A stretch of 64,000 nucleotides of DNA, from NCBI RefSeq assembly GCF_000026945.1, contig NC_012867.1, forward strand, positions 1,798,001-1,862,000, in the 5' to 3' direction. Positions 30,403-39,547 of this stretch are shown here, one piece after another (within the stretch, counting starts at the first letter, position 1; every line of letters starts with the position of its first letter). The translations under genes and the position numbers were made by a program. This DNA comes from Candida dubliniensis CD36. Taxonomy: Eukaryota > Ascomycota > Pichiomycetes > Serinales > Debaryomycetaceae. The notes under the pieces are model-generated. The model did no database searches, had not been told where the DNA came from, and saw only the letters and a program-made list of their open reading frames with translations.

Positions 30403-31191
30403 TATATAGCTAATAGGTACTTAGAAGCCAAACGTGTGTTAAGATTAGCCAATTGAAGAAGGAAAAGGTTGAAAAAAAAAATGTAAGAAAGAGAAGTCAG
30501 AAGATTACTTTCCTCTCCCCCACCTTACTCTTTTAATTTATTTTGGTGTTTTTCTTTGAGTGTGCATTATGTTCAAACTGGCTTATGAAATTTTTTTTTT
30601 TTTTTTTTTTTTTTCAACAAATCCAACTAACCAACCCACACACAACTTATATATACTTGTTGTTTGCTTTTGTGTGACCCTTTCGTCATTTATTATCCTA
30701 AGCTGTGTCTGATGGATTGGTAAGTTACATCAGTTGCAACTAACAGAGATGCTAGTGTGAAATAGTGAAAGTTGTAGATCTCGGTAAAACAATAGCATTG
30801 TCTGTATATTATTACGGATAGCCTAGAGATGGATCCTCATGTCGTGGTTGATATAACACATATACTGCCCATAGTAGTTTGCTAATAATTAGTTGTTGCG
30901 ATTTTATGTAGTGATTACTATGGTTAGTAATACAAATAATACTAGTCGATGGTTGAATACCGCTTACTGGTTGGCCCGCAATCCGAAAAGTAGAGTGGGG
31001 TACTCTAGTCGTGCCGCTAGTGAGAACTTTTTCTTTGCCCACCAAATTTGCATTTTGTTTCGGACAAGATTGGATTCCAATTTATTTGGCTAAAAACAGA
31101 AAAAACCCACACACTATATTTAACAAAGGTCTGCCCGTATCCTGAACCCATATTCACTTGTTGCTAACAACCTCAAACATAAATAGATACA
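30403..31191. other. Divergent promoter region, PEX19 and MPC2
   Basis: About 790 bp. A poly-A run (30470-30480) and a 24-base T tract (30591-30614) are the main features. Two short overlapping ORFs near 30812-31093 lack family resemblance. Confidence 0.5.
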
Positions 31192-31590
31192 ATGGCTTCA
31201 ACAGTTCAACACGCATCTAAATTTCAACGCTTTTTGAATTCAGAGACCGGTCCTAGAACGGTGCATTTTTGGGCTCCGGTGTTTAAATGGGCATTAGTCG
31301 CTGCTGGACTTAATGATATACAACGTCCTGTCGAGAAATTGAGTGGAACCCAGCAAATAGCATTGTTTGCTACCGGTGCCATATGGACGAGATGGGCTGG
31401 GTTTGTTATAAAACCAAGAAACATGCTTTTGGCATCAGTGAACTTCTTTTTGGGTGGAGTTGCCGGTTACCAATTAATGAGAATCGTAAACTATAGAAGA
31501 AACTTGGGTGATTCCCCAATGCAAGTATTTGATTATATCTTGAACGGTGATACAGTTGCCGTAAAAGAACAAGAACCAGCCAAAAATTAA
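31192..31590 (+). CDS. MPC2: Mitochondrial pyruvate carrier subunit Mpc2/Mpc3
   Basis: 132 residues, the family length. The MPC is a heterodimer of Mpc1 with Mpc2 or Mpc3 in the inner mitochondrial membrane that brings pyruvate into the matrix. Family motifs are FLNSETGPRTVHFWAPVFKW at the first helix, the RPVEKLSGTQQIAL segment, TGAIWTRWAGFVIKPRN and LLASVNFFLGGVAGYQLMR in the later membrane segments. The C-terminal tail is hydrophilic. Mpc2 and Mpc3 cannot be separated from sequence alone here. Confidence 0.93.
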   Translation: MASTVQHASKFQRFLNSETGPRTVHFWAPVFKWALVAAGLNDIQRPVEKLSGTQQIALFATGAIWTRWAGFVIKPRNMLLASVNFFLGGVAGYQLMRIVNYRRNLGDSPMQVFDYILNGDTVAVKEQEPAKN

Positions 31591-31655
31591 TCACCTACAT
31601 AGTTGTACAGGGGGGGTAGAAAACAAATATTTATTAATAGTCAATATATATACAT

Positions 31656-32723
31656 TCAATGATCAAGTAACATATCGTCATTCTCATCACCAGTGTCGGC
31701 GTCATCTGATGCTGTTATTTCTTGATGAATATACAGTTCAGGGTCTTCCCTATTTTCGTGATGATCAGGCAGGTGTGGCAGACTGGTGGTATCCATCGGT
31801 GACTCATGTAGACCACTCTCAACATCTGATTCTTTGCCTGTTTCATTTTCCTCCTCCTCCTCTTCTACTTCTCCTCTTCTATTCTCCATATCATCGTAAT
31901 CTCTTTCCACATCTTGGATCTCACTTTCTTCATCATCCAGCGAGTCACTCTCTTGTTCAAGCTTTTTAGATTTGGCATCGAGCTCCTGTGCTTTGATTCT
32001 TTCTACTTGAGAAACTGCTTCTGGAATGCTCTGGGTAATGAACTTATTCATAGAATCAAGATTTCTTGCCCATTCTCTATTCTCAGAGTTGAGTTTCTGC
32101 TTGATCAAAGTCAACAACTCCAATTGCAATCGTTTTTCCAATCTCAAACGGTACTCAATATTGATTAACTGATTGATCACCTTGAATTCCGGTAACGGTA
32201 AAGTTGATGATGCCTCTAAAGAAAAGAGCTGTTTCAATTGCACGTTTCTGGGTAACTGATCATTGCCATCTTTGTTTGATTTTCTAGCAACTTCAATTAA
32301 TGACTCGTCATTGAACTTTTCTAGAGTTTTCCGTGATATGAGAAAATTTGGCAATATAACCGAAGTTGACAACTTTTCATAAATGGCAGCAGCCTTATTT
32401 ATTGCAAGATTGACCCTGGACATTTTGCCTAATATTTCATTATATTGAACAACATCATTTTCAATGAGACGTGTTTTACAATCACGTTCCCAATCCTTAT
32501 AATTTCTATGAGCTTTATTAATTTTGAAGGAATCCAATATAAATCTCTTTTGTAATAATTGGAATTCTGGTGTTGATTCCAAAGTAGGTTTGTCTCCATT
32601 AATACAAGCTTGAATGATTTGGTCATCTGCATCAAGCAATTCTTGGACTGTTATAAATGTGTCTCTAGTACTATCTAGTTCCTGCTGAAGAGCTTCAATA
32701 CGAGTTTGTGCTTCGGAGGTCAT
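31656..32723 (-). CDS. Unrecognised coiled-coil protein with acidic tail
   Basis: 355 residues, starting MTSEAQTRIEALQQELDSTR. The first 250 residues are predicted mostly helical with heptad-like runs (about 1-60, 85-130 and 200-255). The last 100 are extremely acidic (EEEEEENETGKESDVESG) and end DENDDMLLDH. There is no signal peptide, membrane span, or cysteine-rich motif. The pattern suits a nuclear complex subunit (kinetochore, chromatin or transcription), but I do not recognise the family and will not name one. It is divergent from CDC23 across 130 bp. Confidence 0.8.
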   Translation of the reverse strand: MTSEAQTRIEALQQELDSTRDTFITVQELLDADDQIIQACINGDKPTLESTPEFQLLQKRFILDSFKINKAHRNYKDWERDCKTRLIENDVVQYNEILGKMSRVNLAINKAAAIYEKLSTSVILPNFLISRKTLEKFNDESLIEVARKSNKDGNDQLPRNVQLKQLFSLEASSTLPLPEFKVINQLINIEYRLRLEKRLQLELLTLIKQKLNSENREWARNLDSMNKFITQSIPEAVSQVERIKAQELDAKSKKLEQESDSLDDEESEIQDVERDYDDMENRRGEVEEEEEENETGKESDVESGLHESPMDTTSLPHLPDHHENREDPELYIHQEITASDDADTGDENDDMLLDH

Positions 32724-32853
32724 TACGTGCTATAGTGGTGGGAAGTAACTATGACAATTTTTCTTTTGTTTTTTCTTCGTATCAATTCTTTTTTTTTTTT
32801 TTTGTTTTGATTATTGTTGATCTCTTTCTTGAAACCACCACCAAACACAATCA

Positions 32854-34602
32854 ATGACAACCAATGAATCCATTGATATCAATGAGTTGAGAATTCATCT
32901 CTATCACTCGGCATGTAAATTAAACAACTTGAGTTTGTACCAAGCCAGTAAATGGTGCGCAGAAGCATTAAATGGATTGAAAGACAAACAACAACCCTTG
33001 ACATACCCTCCCATCACATTAGATCCCGATGATTTATTAGACCAGGATGTACTAATATTGGCGAAATCGTACTTAGATTGCAAGGAATTTGACCGAGCAG
33101 CATATGTGTTGAGAGACTGCAAGGGAGGCGATGCCAAGTTTTTGAGATTATACGCCATGTTGATCTCTGTCGACAAACGCTCCACAGAAGAGACAGACGG
33201 GTCTTTAAACATTGGAATGATAAATGAAACCAACGAAGATACCGGGACAACAAACAAGGAATCAGTTTTAAACTCATTGAACTCACAATTATCTAAAATC
33301 ATCTTGGAATCTGAAAACTACTTGAAACATAAGCAAAATGCCTTTTTGCTTTATTTGAATGGAATGATATATAACAAAAAGAAAAAGTATCAATTAGCTC
33401 GCCAAAGTCTACATGATTCGTTGCAAATGTTCCCTTATAATTGGTCATGCTGGCAGGAACTCATTGCCTCGTTTTCATCGTTCGAAGAAGCTCACAACTA
33501 TATAAATAAATGCAAAAATACCAATAACCCATTATCCAATAATATCATGTTTCAGTTTTTCGAAGTGGTGATATTACAAGAGTTTTATCATCAACTGAAC
33601 ACGTTGTTTGAAAATTTGAACAACTTGGCAGCTCTTTTCCCCGGGTTTGTGTTTTTGAAAATACAACAATTTCTTATATCATATCATAACTTGGATTACT
33701 TCCAAGCAGAAGCAACATTTGATCAGATATTGGTAGAGGACCCACTAAGGTTGGATGATCTAGACACTTTTTCAAATATGTTGTATGTGATGGAAAAACG
33801 CTCGAAACTTTCATATCTTGCTCAGTACGCGTCACAAATTGACAAGTTTCGACCAGAAACGTGTTGCATATTAGCAAACTATTATTCCATGAAATGTGAA
33901 CATGAAAAGGCCATAATGTATTACAAACGAGCATTGACTCTAAACAAAAACTGTCTAAGTGCCTGGACATTGATGGGCCACGAGTTTGTTGAATTGAAGA
34001 ATAGCCATGCTGCGATTGAGTCGTATCGACGTGCAGTGGACATCAACCCTAAAGATTTCCGTGCGTGGTATGGTTTAGGACAAGCATATGAAGTATTGGA
34101 TATGCATCTTTATGCATTGTACTATTATCAGCGAGCCACTAATTTGCAACCATTGGACAAACGTATGTGGCAGGCCATAGGCAATTGTTATGAAAAAATC
34201 GATCAACTAGAAGAAGCTTTCAAATCATTTGCTAAAGCGCTTTCTATAGGGAAAGTAATACACGGAGATCTGGCTTTTGATAACAAGGATTTTGAAGAGT
34301 GCGATTTTTCCGTGGAACCGCATATCTGCTATCGATTGGCGACTATTCTGGAAAAACTAGGCAACCACAAGGATACCTACAAGTACATGAGACTATGTTT
34401 TGCCCAAGAGTTTGAGTGGGGTGTTGGCGACGAGACCTCAAAGGCACGGCTTTGGCTTGCTAGAGATGCATTGAACAACTGGAAGTTTGAGGAAGCATAC
34501 GAATTAGCGAAGGATTTAAACTACAGTAATGCCCACGACATTGAGGAAGCACGGGCCATCGCTCGAGATGCTCGAAACAGGATGAAAAACCAAATGCATT
34601 GA
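32854..34602 (+). CDS. CDC23: Anaphase-promoting complex TPR subunit Cdc23 (Apc8)
   Basis: 582 residues. Cdc23/Apc8 is one of the TPR scaffold subunits of the APC/C, the E3 ligase that triggers anaphase and mitotic exit. The N-terminal LRIHLYHSACKLNNLSLYQASKW region matches the Apc8 opening. Tandem TPRs are clearest from residue 339 on: ILANYYSMKCEHEKAIMYYK, GHEFVELKNSHAAIESYRRA, GLGQAYEVLDMHLYALYYYQ, and AIGNCYEKIDQLEEAFKSF. An Asn/Thr-rich insertion (about 112-135) interrupts the N-terminal repeats. It ends in a basic MKNQMH tail. Confidence 0.92.
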   Translation: MTTNESIDINELRIHLYHSACKLNNLSLYQASKWCAEALNGLKDKQQPLTYPPITLDPDDLLDQDVLILAKSYLDCKEFDRAAYVLRDCKGGDAKFLRLYAMLISVDKRSTEETDGSLNIGMINETNEDTGTTNKESVLNSLNSQLSKIILESENYLKHKQNAFLLYLNGMIYNKKKKYQLARQSLHDSLQMFPYNWSCWQELIASFSSFEEAHNYINKCKNTNNPLSNNIMFQFFEVVILQEFYHQLNTLFENLNNLAALFPGFVFLKIQQFLISYHNLDYFQAEATFDQILVEDPLRLDDLDTFSNMLYVMEKRSKLSYLAQYASQIDKFRPETCCILANYYSMKCEHEKAIMYYKRALTLNKNCLSAWTLMGHEFVELKNSHAAIESYRRAVDINPKDFRAWYGLGQAYEVLDMHLYALYYYQRATNLQPLDKRMWQAIGNCYEKIDQLEEAFKSFAKALSIGKVIHGDLAFDNKDFEECDFSVEPHICYRLATILEKLGNHKDTYKYMRLCFAQEFEWGVGDETSKARLWLARDALNNWKFEEAYELAKDLNYSNAHDIEEARAIARDARNRMKNQMH

Positions 34603-34756
34603 GATAAGTTCTCTCTTGCTTTGGTACCTATTCAATTAAATAAAGGCTATATTGTATATTATTAAAATTAAAATTAAAAATAAAATAATTGTGTACACTC
34701 TTTTAAAGAATACCCAAAAAAAAAAAAAAAAAATAAAGAAGATACATCTTGATTAC

Positions 34757-36520
34757 TTAATAATTAATAAGTTCATCTCTTAAGAGCAACAAATCTTCCT
34801 CTGATTTGAGATTGGTAAATACACTTTCAATTGCTTTTGGTAATACCTCGACAACACGATTGAGTTCTTCTGCGTTGACACCAAGGTTTATCATTATCAA
34901 CAAATGTGGTGGCAACACTGGCAAGTTTTCATGTTCCAAAATTAACTTACTTCTGGTTATTAAAATACCTTCATGTTCCAAAACATAATCAATGATTTTT
35001 TGTAAAATAAAACTTTCCAAATTCAAATATTCGTCAAACTCATTCAATAATTTCGCAGGCTTCCCCGTGGTGATAAATGTGGAGTTACCATACATCAATG
35101 GCAAATTCAATTGTTCTCTTACCTCTTCTCTCAATCCCAAATGTATCATAGGCGACTGAGGAGATGACACAATGTGCATTGGCAAACTTTCAAGAGCAGC
35201 TTCCAATTTATCATACACGTCAACAGTCTTTTTATGCAACTGAACCATTAATTTCGATTTTCCAGTAGTTGGGTCCAAATTTTCTGGTGCCAGGATTTCT
35301 CTAATTGCTTGGGACGTCACCTTGGCTGAATATGGTGGTAGCGATGCACTAAAGACATATGCGTTGGATGAGATTCTTTGATGGTGTACCATTGGATTAA
35401 CACCAACACAGAATCCACCAGATGACGCAAACGAATTAGCCATGGAGCCAATAGTGATGGAAATTTCATCTCTTGAAACCCCGTAGTGTTCTGCTAACCC
35501 CTTACCGGTGCCACCTAAAACACCAATGGACAATGATTCGTCCAAAAAGAGTCTATACTTGTATTTGTTTTTCAATTCCACTATTCTGGGCAAGTTGGCA
35601 ATATCACCGGAATTGGCAAACAACCCTTCTGTGATAATAAATCTTCTTCTTATTGGTTTCTGTTTATCTAAAACTGGTTTCAATTGTGTCAAAATCTGTT
35701 CCAAATGGTCAACATCATTGTGGTCATACCATTCAATATCGGCTCTGCTAACAATTAACGCCTTTTGCAATGCAATATTAACACCACTGTCAACCACACA
35801 CAAATCACCTCTCTTCAAAAACGCAGGTATAACAGAACCAGCAGTAACAAAATCTTGTCCATAAATGATAGCCTGCTCCGAGTCCAAGTAACGTGCCAAA
35901 TCTTCTTCCAATCTAACGTGAACATCCTGGGTCCCATAAAAATTTGGTGGACCACATGCACCCACACCAGCGGATCTAATTTCCACTCTGGCCGATTCTT
36001 TGATTCTATCGTTTTCGTTGAGATTAAGGAAATCTTGTGAAGCAAGGTTTACTGCCGTCTTGTTATTCAAGTTCACATGAGCACCATTCTGACCTATAAT
36101 TTCTGGCACTGCTTTCAATTCCCAGTTTTCCAATTCGGTAACCTCGTTGACCAAAGGAGCTGGTTCCCATTCATCACACAACTCATCAATTTCTTTACGA
36201 GAAAATCTTACCAATTCCGACTTGTTTTCCTTTTTCTTGGAACTCAAAAAATATGATAGGGCAAAAAGAACTAAACAAAACTCAAGCAAAGATCTTATAG
36301 GATCATTCTGGTACGATGATTTGATGTATCTCAAAATGATACCACCCCCTGGTATGTATTCTAAATTGTTCAAAGCGGTGACAAAGTCTTCCTGAAAAGT
36401 AGATGACAATAACTCCCATGCAGCTGACAACGGCAAGGCACTGTAGTGCTGCTGAGCTATGGCTGTTGCAGTAGTTGTAGTTGTTGTTGTCGTAGTAGTA
36501 ACAATTATTGAAGATGCCAT
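34757..36520 (-). CDS. LCB1: Serine palmitoyltransferase subunit Lcb1
   Basis: 587 residues. Lcb1 pairs with Lcb2 in the ER to join serine and palmitoyl-CoA, the first step of sphingolipid synthesis. A poly-Thr run at about residues 8-17 and a hydrophobic span near 76-92 (SLLEFCLVLFALSYFL) precede the aminotransferase-fold domain. Conserved patches include NLASQDFLNLN, GACGPPNFYGTQDVHVRLE with the cysteine next to the active site, DESLSIGVLGGTGKGLAEHY, and SMANSFASSGGFCVG. As in other Lcb1 proteins there is no PLP-binding lysine in the SFS/GTFSKS-type position. The gene is intact. Confidence 0.96.
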   Translation of the reverse strand: MASSIIVTTTTTTTTTTATAIAQQHYSALPLSAAWELLSSTFQEDFVTALNNLEYIPGGGIILRYIKSSYQNDPIRSLLEFCLVLFALSYFLSSKKKENKSELVRFSRKEIDELCDEWEPAPLVNEVTELENWELKAVPEIIGQNGAHVNLNNKTAVNLASQDFLNLNENDRIKESARVEIRSAGVGACGPPNFYGTQDVHVRLEEDLARYLDSEQAIIYGQDFVTAGSVIPAFLKRGDLCVVDSGVNIALQKALIVSRADIEWYDHNDVDHLEQILTQLKPVLDKQKPIRRRFIITEGLFANSGDIANLPRIVELKNKYKYRLFLDESLSIGVLGGTGKGLAEHYGVSRDEISITIGSMANSFASSGGFCVGVNPMVHHQRISSNAYVFSASLPPYSAKVTSQAIREILAPENLDPTTGKSKLMVQLHKKTVDVYDKLEAALESLPMHIVSSPQSPMIHLGLREEVREQLNLPLMYGNSTFITTGKPAKLLNEFDEYLNLESFILQKIIDYVLEHEGILITRSKLILEHENLPVLPPHLLIMINLGVNAEELNRVVEVLPKAIESVFTNLKSEEDLLLLRDELINY

Positions 36521-36938
36521 TATAAAACTGTGGGTTTGAAATATAATTTACTCTCCGAAATGTATCTATTTATCTATCAAAAAATAACAATTAATAATAA
36601 AAAACAAAATGAATGAAAACGTTATTCAGAAGGTGATGATATGGTAGATTTTTAAATGTACATATGTAGAACTGGACGTGTGAGAGGTTGATTTCAAGAA
36701 TGATAAATTTTTTATTATTTTTTTTTTTTTTTTTTTTTCGTGTTTTATTGGGAAACTAAAGAAATTGGAACCAAGTACACACACACACACACACAAATGA
36801 ATGAATTTGTCCAATAGAGACATTTTTCTGTAACGACATTTTTATGCCAACCCCTATTTCCACTAGATGTAACTTATTGATACAACCTTTATATATTTCA
36901 AATCCTAACTAACTAACTTATACGCACAGATCCTGCCC
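36521..36938. other. Intergenic region between LCB1 and the Asi-like gene
   Basis: 418 bp, AT-rich. It holds a T run (36719-36738) and a (AC)9 dinucleotide repeat at 36777-36794. Confidence 0.6.
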
Positions 36939-39491
36939 TTATGGAATAAAGATTTTTGAGACACCTTCCACTTCTCTTCTGCAGCACACACATCCTTCAA
37001 TTCCTTTGCTAACCAAACTCAATCTACAACTCTCACAAATTGCAAAACATTTACATGGCCAGGTAATGATTTCTCGAACATTTGTCTGACAGATGACACA
37101 ATCCAAGGATCTTGTACTATCATCACCAAGACGACTTTCCTCCGCCTTTTCGAGTCTCTTGGAAATTAATATATCCAACAATCTAGCAGCTTCACTATCC
37201 TCTTCAGTTCTCTTTAATAATTTATCCGTCGAATGCAACAGCAGCAGTGACAGGAATGTTAACGATTGGTATTTGGATCTAGTCAATCTTCCGTTATCCT
37301 CTCCGTATTGCATGTGTTTCTGTAATATATCCAAGTATGTCGAGTTGCCTGACACAAGCACATCTTGTAATTCTTTACCGTCAAATAACTCATGTATTGG
37401 TAATATAGCTTGTTGTATACCTGCGGGATTTCTAGAAGCCACTGTTCCTGGAGTGAATATAACTTCGTCCACATCAGAATCGTACTCCAAATCGGTTTCT
37501 TCTTCTACAACCTCATTGTAATCACCAGAATTATCAACTTCTGAAATGTCGTTGGATGAAAGCAATATTCTACCATACGACTGAGAAACCTCATCTTGTG
37601 TGAAAGAATCAATATTGACCAAGTCTTTTTTCTTATGATTAACTCTTCTTGTCACGTATTTCCGTAAAAACGGTGGGGTCTTTAGCTTTCTCTTTTCAAA
37701 TTCGTCTTCCGTCTCTTCTTCCCAATATGGCCGTTTCTGGATCTTCTTACCCAAAACAACTCTTCTAAACAAGTTTGGTATGTATTCCAAAATAAAGCTA
37801 TCAACCACCAAACCATACAATAATTGCCAAGTGTACACGATCATTTCCTTCAAATACAAAGACCTTTTCTTCAACACGCTGGTCCTTCCTCCGACGGTGC
37901 TGCTCTCATAATCGCCCAAATAGTTCCCGGAAATTAGCCTTTGTGTAGGTTTAGCTATAACATTTCCATAACCAACTAGGTGGTTTTCCTTCAAGTACTG
38001 GACAACACCCCGTGGCGTCCCATTTCGAGAGGAGTGGCTTGCCCACTTTAATCTCTCCCAAATGCTCCTATCCACCCAAGTTTCATCCTCGACGTTAACT
38101 AGACTCAATTCGGTAATATAGCTTGATCTCCCTGCCAGTGTGATTGCCAAGATCCCCACGTTCAACAATGCCGTGTAGAAGTCATCATTGAGATTTATAT
38201 TCAAGTTCTTTATTAACAGATTTGTGTCGTCTTCATCCAAATCATTTCTAGAATCACGCATAAACAAGCTAGCATAATTAAGACCTTGCAACCGGAATCC
38301 ATTGACAACCACGGCCAACAAAAAGATTGCTAAGCTGATCAATATGATAAACAATATAAGCACTTGTGGCGTGAAAGTCAAAATCAATATAAGCGGGAAC
38401 TGCAAAAAACTCCAGCCATTGACAAATGAGCTGATAAAATAACCCAAAAACGTCATACCAAAAACCGTCAGTGGGATTAACCTATACTTGTTGTCGTTGA
38501 TAATAGCACCAATGTGGATGTTCAAATGATTCAAAATCAGAAATAAAGTGGTGAGTAGAACCTGTTCCGTTGGTCGCTTGTAATACTTGGAGCTCCCAAA
38601 GAAAAATGCCCCGTTACTGCTAAACTCTTGAAACGCTAAGGAATGTTCAAAGATTGTGATCCCACTCTCTGTGTAAGGCTTCTTACCTTCAATTGACGCA
38701 ATAAACGTTTCGATAAATGACAGCAAACAAAATGTTAGAAAGATGGGCCAGTACATGTCACTTGTGGGGCCCACCATAACCTGTGCCCCGGGGGTTTTCA
38801 TGTACTTGGTGTCGTTGAAAAACTCAGCATCATACTGGAACAACAGATCGGGAATGTATCGGTATATCCAATTTAGGCTAGAATTCTGTGTTAACCCCAA
38901 GTGGTAATGCAAATTCAATACAATCAAAATGTTGTAAATTTGATACAAGAACAACAATATAACTCCCACTCTAAAACTTATCATACTCAAATTCTTAAAA
39001 ACAGTACTGCTCGCAAACTTTGTTTGGTTAAATTGGCCCCTCCTCACTTGTTGTTGCTGTAAGTTATTCGTTGAGGCCATCACCAATGTTCTATTTAACA
39101 CTAGTGCCATCACAAGACATGCTAGCCCATAGATTGAGCAACAGTATTTGCTTATTGCTCCTAATCGATTCCAGGGGGTGGTATTCATAGAAGAGGATTG
39201 TTCGCTTTGTTCCCATATCACATCTACCAATGACGAAATCAACTTGGCCAAAGGGAAATACTCATAGTCTTCATCGTTCCCGGTGTTAAAACTACCACCT
39301 GTTTCTATAGTGCTGTTGTTCATTGCAAGGTGTGGGTGTGGTGTGATAAGAGAATAACTACTCTCCCACAGATATTTTCTGTCTTTAATTGCCATGCTCG
39401 GTTTAGTTAAAATGTCGCACCACCTTGGTTTGTCTGTGTGCGACATTGAACAAAATATCAAAGCATGTTTAGAAGAAAGAAAAAAGAACAT
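36939..39491 (-). CDS. Asi1/Asi3-like RING membrane protein
   Basis: About 850 residues from the first in-frame ATG at 39491. Start choice is uncertain: ATGs at 39446 and 39323 are also plausible and would leave more room for the divergent PRP8 promoter. Several hydrophobic spans lie in the first 430 residues (for example WRIYG-like LACLVMALVLN, VGVILLFLYQIYNILIVL, ILILTFTPQVLILFIILISL). The C-terminus is a RING of all-cysteine type, beginning CVICQTNVREIITWPCKCF and continuing with CESC and CVCC pairs. In yeast Asi1 and Asi3 are inner-nuclear-membrane E3 ligases that remove latent Stp1/Stp2 and misfolded proteins. The layout fits that family; which paralog it equals cannot be said. Confidence 0.8.
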   Translation of the reverse strand: MFFFLSSKHALIFCSMSHTDKPRWCDILTKPSMAIKDRKYLWESSYSLITPHPHLAMNNSTIETGGSFNTGNDEDYEYFPLAKLISSLVDVIWEQSEQSSSMNTTPWNRLGAISKYCCSIYGLACLVMALVLNRTLVMASTNNLQQQQVRRGQFNQTKFASSTVFKNLSMISFRVGVILLFLYQIYNILIVLNLHYHLGLTQNSSLNWIYRYIPDLLFQYDAEFFNDTKYMKTPGAQVMVGPTSDMYWPIFLTFCLLSFIETFIASIEGKKPYTESGITIFEHSLAFQEFSSNGAFFFGSSKYYKRPTEQVLLTTLFLILNHLNIHIGAIINDNKYRLIPLTVFGMTFLGYFISSFVNGWSFLQFPLILILTFTPQVLILFIILISLAIFLLAVVVNGFRLQGLNYASLFMRDSRNDLDEDDTNLLIKNLNINLNDDFYTALLNVGILAITLAGRSSYITELSLVNVEDETWVDRSIWERLKWASHSSRNGTPRGVVQYLKENHLVGYGNVIAKPTQRLISGNYLGDYESSTVGGRTSVLKKRSLYLKEMIVYTWQLLYGLVVDSFILEYIPNLFRRVVLGKKIQKRPYWEEETEDEFEKRKLKTPPFLRKYVTRRVNHKKKDLVNIDSFTQDEVSQSYGRILLSSNDISEVDNSGDYNEVVEEETDLEYDSDVDEVIFTPGTVASRNPAGIQQAILPIHELFDGKELQDVLVSGNSTYLDILQKHMQYGEDNGRLTRSKYQSLTFLSLLLLHSTDKLLKRTEEDSEAARLLDILISKRLEKAEESRLGDDSTRSLDCVICQTNVREIITWPCKCFAICESCRLSLVSKGIEGCVCCRREVEGVSKIFIP

Positions 39492-39547
39492 CTCCAAACC
39501 TCTCCCATCGCAACAGTGTTTAGTTTATTTACAACAATTTACAGACA

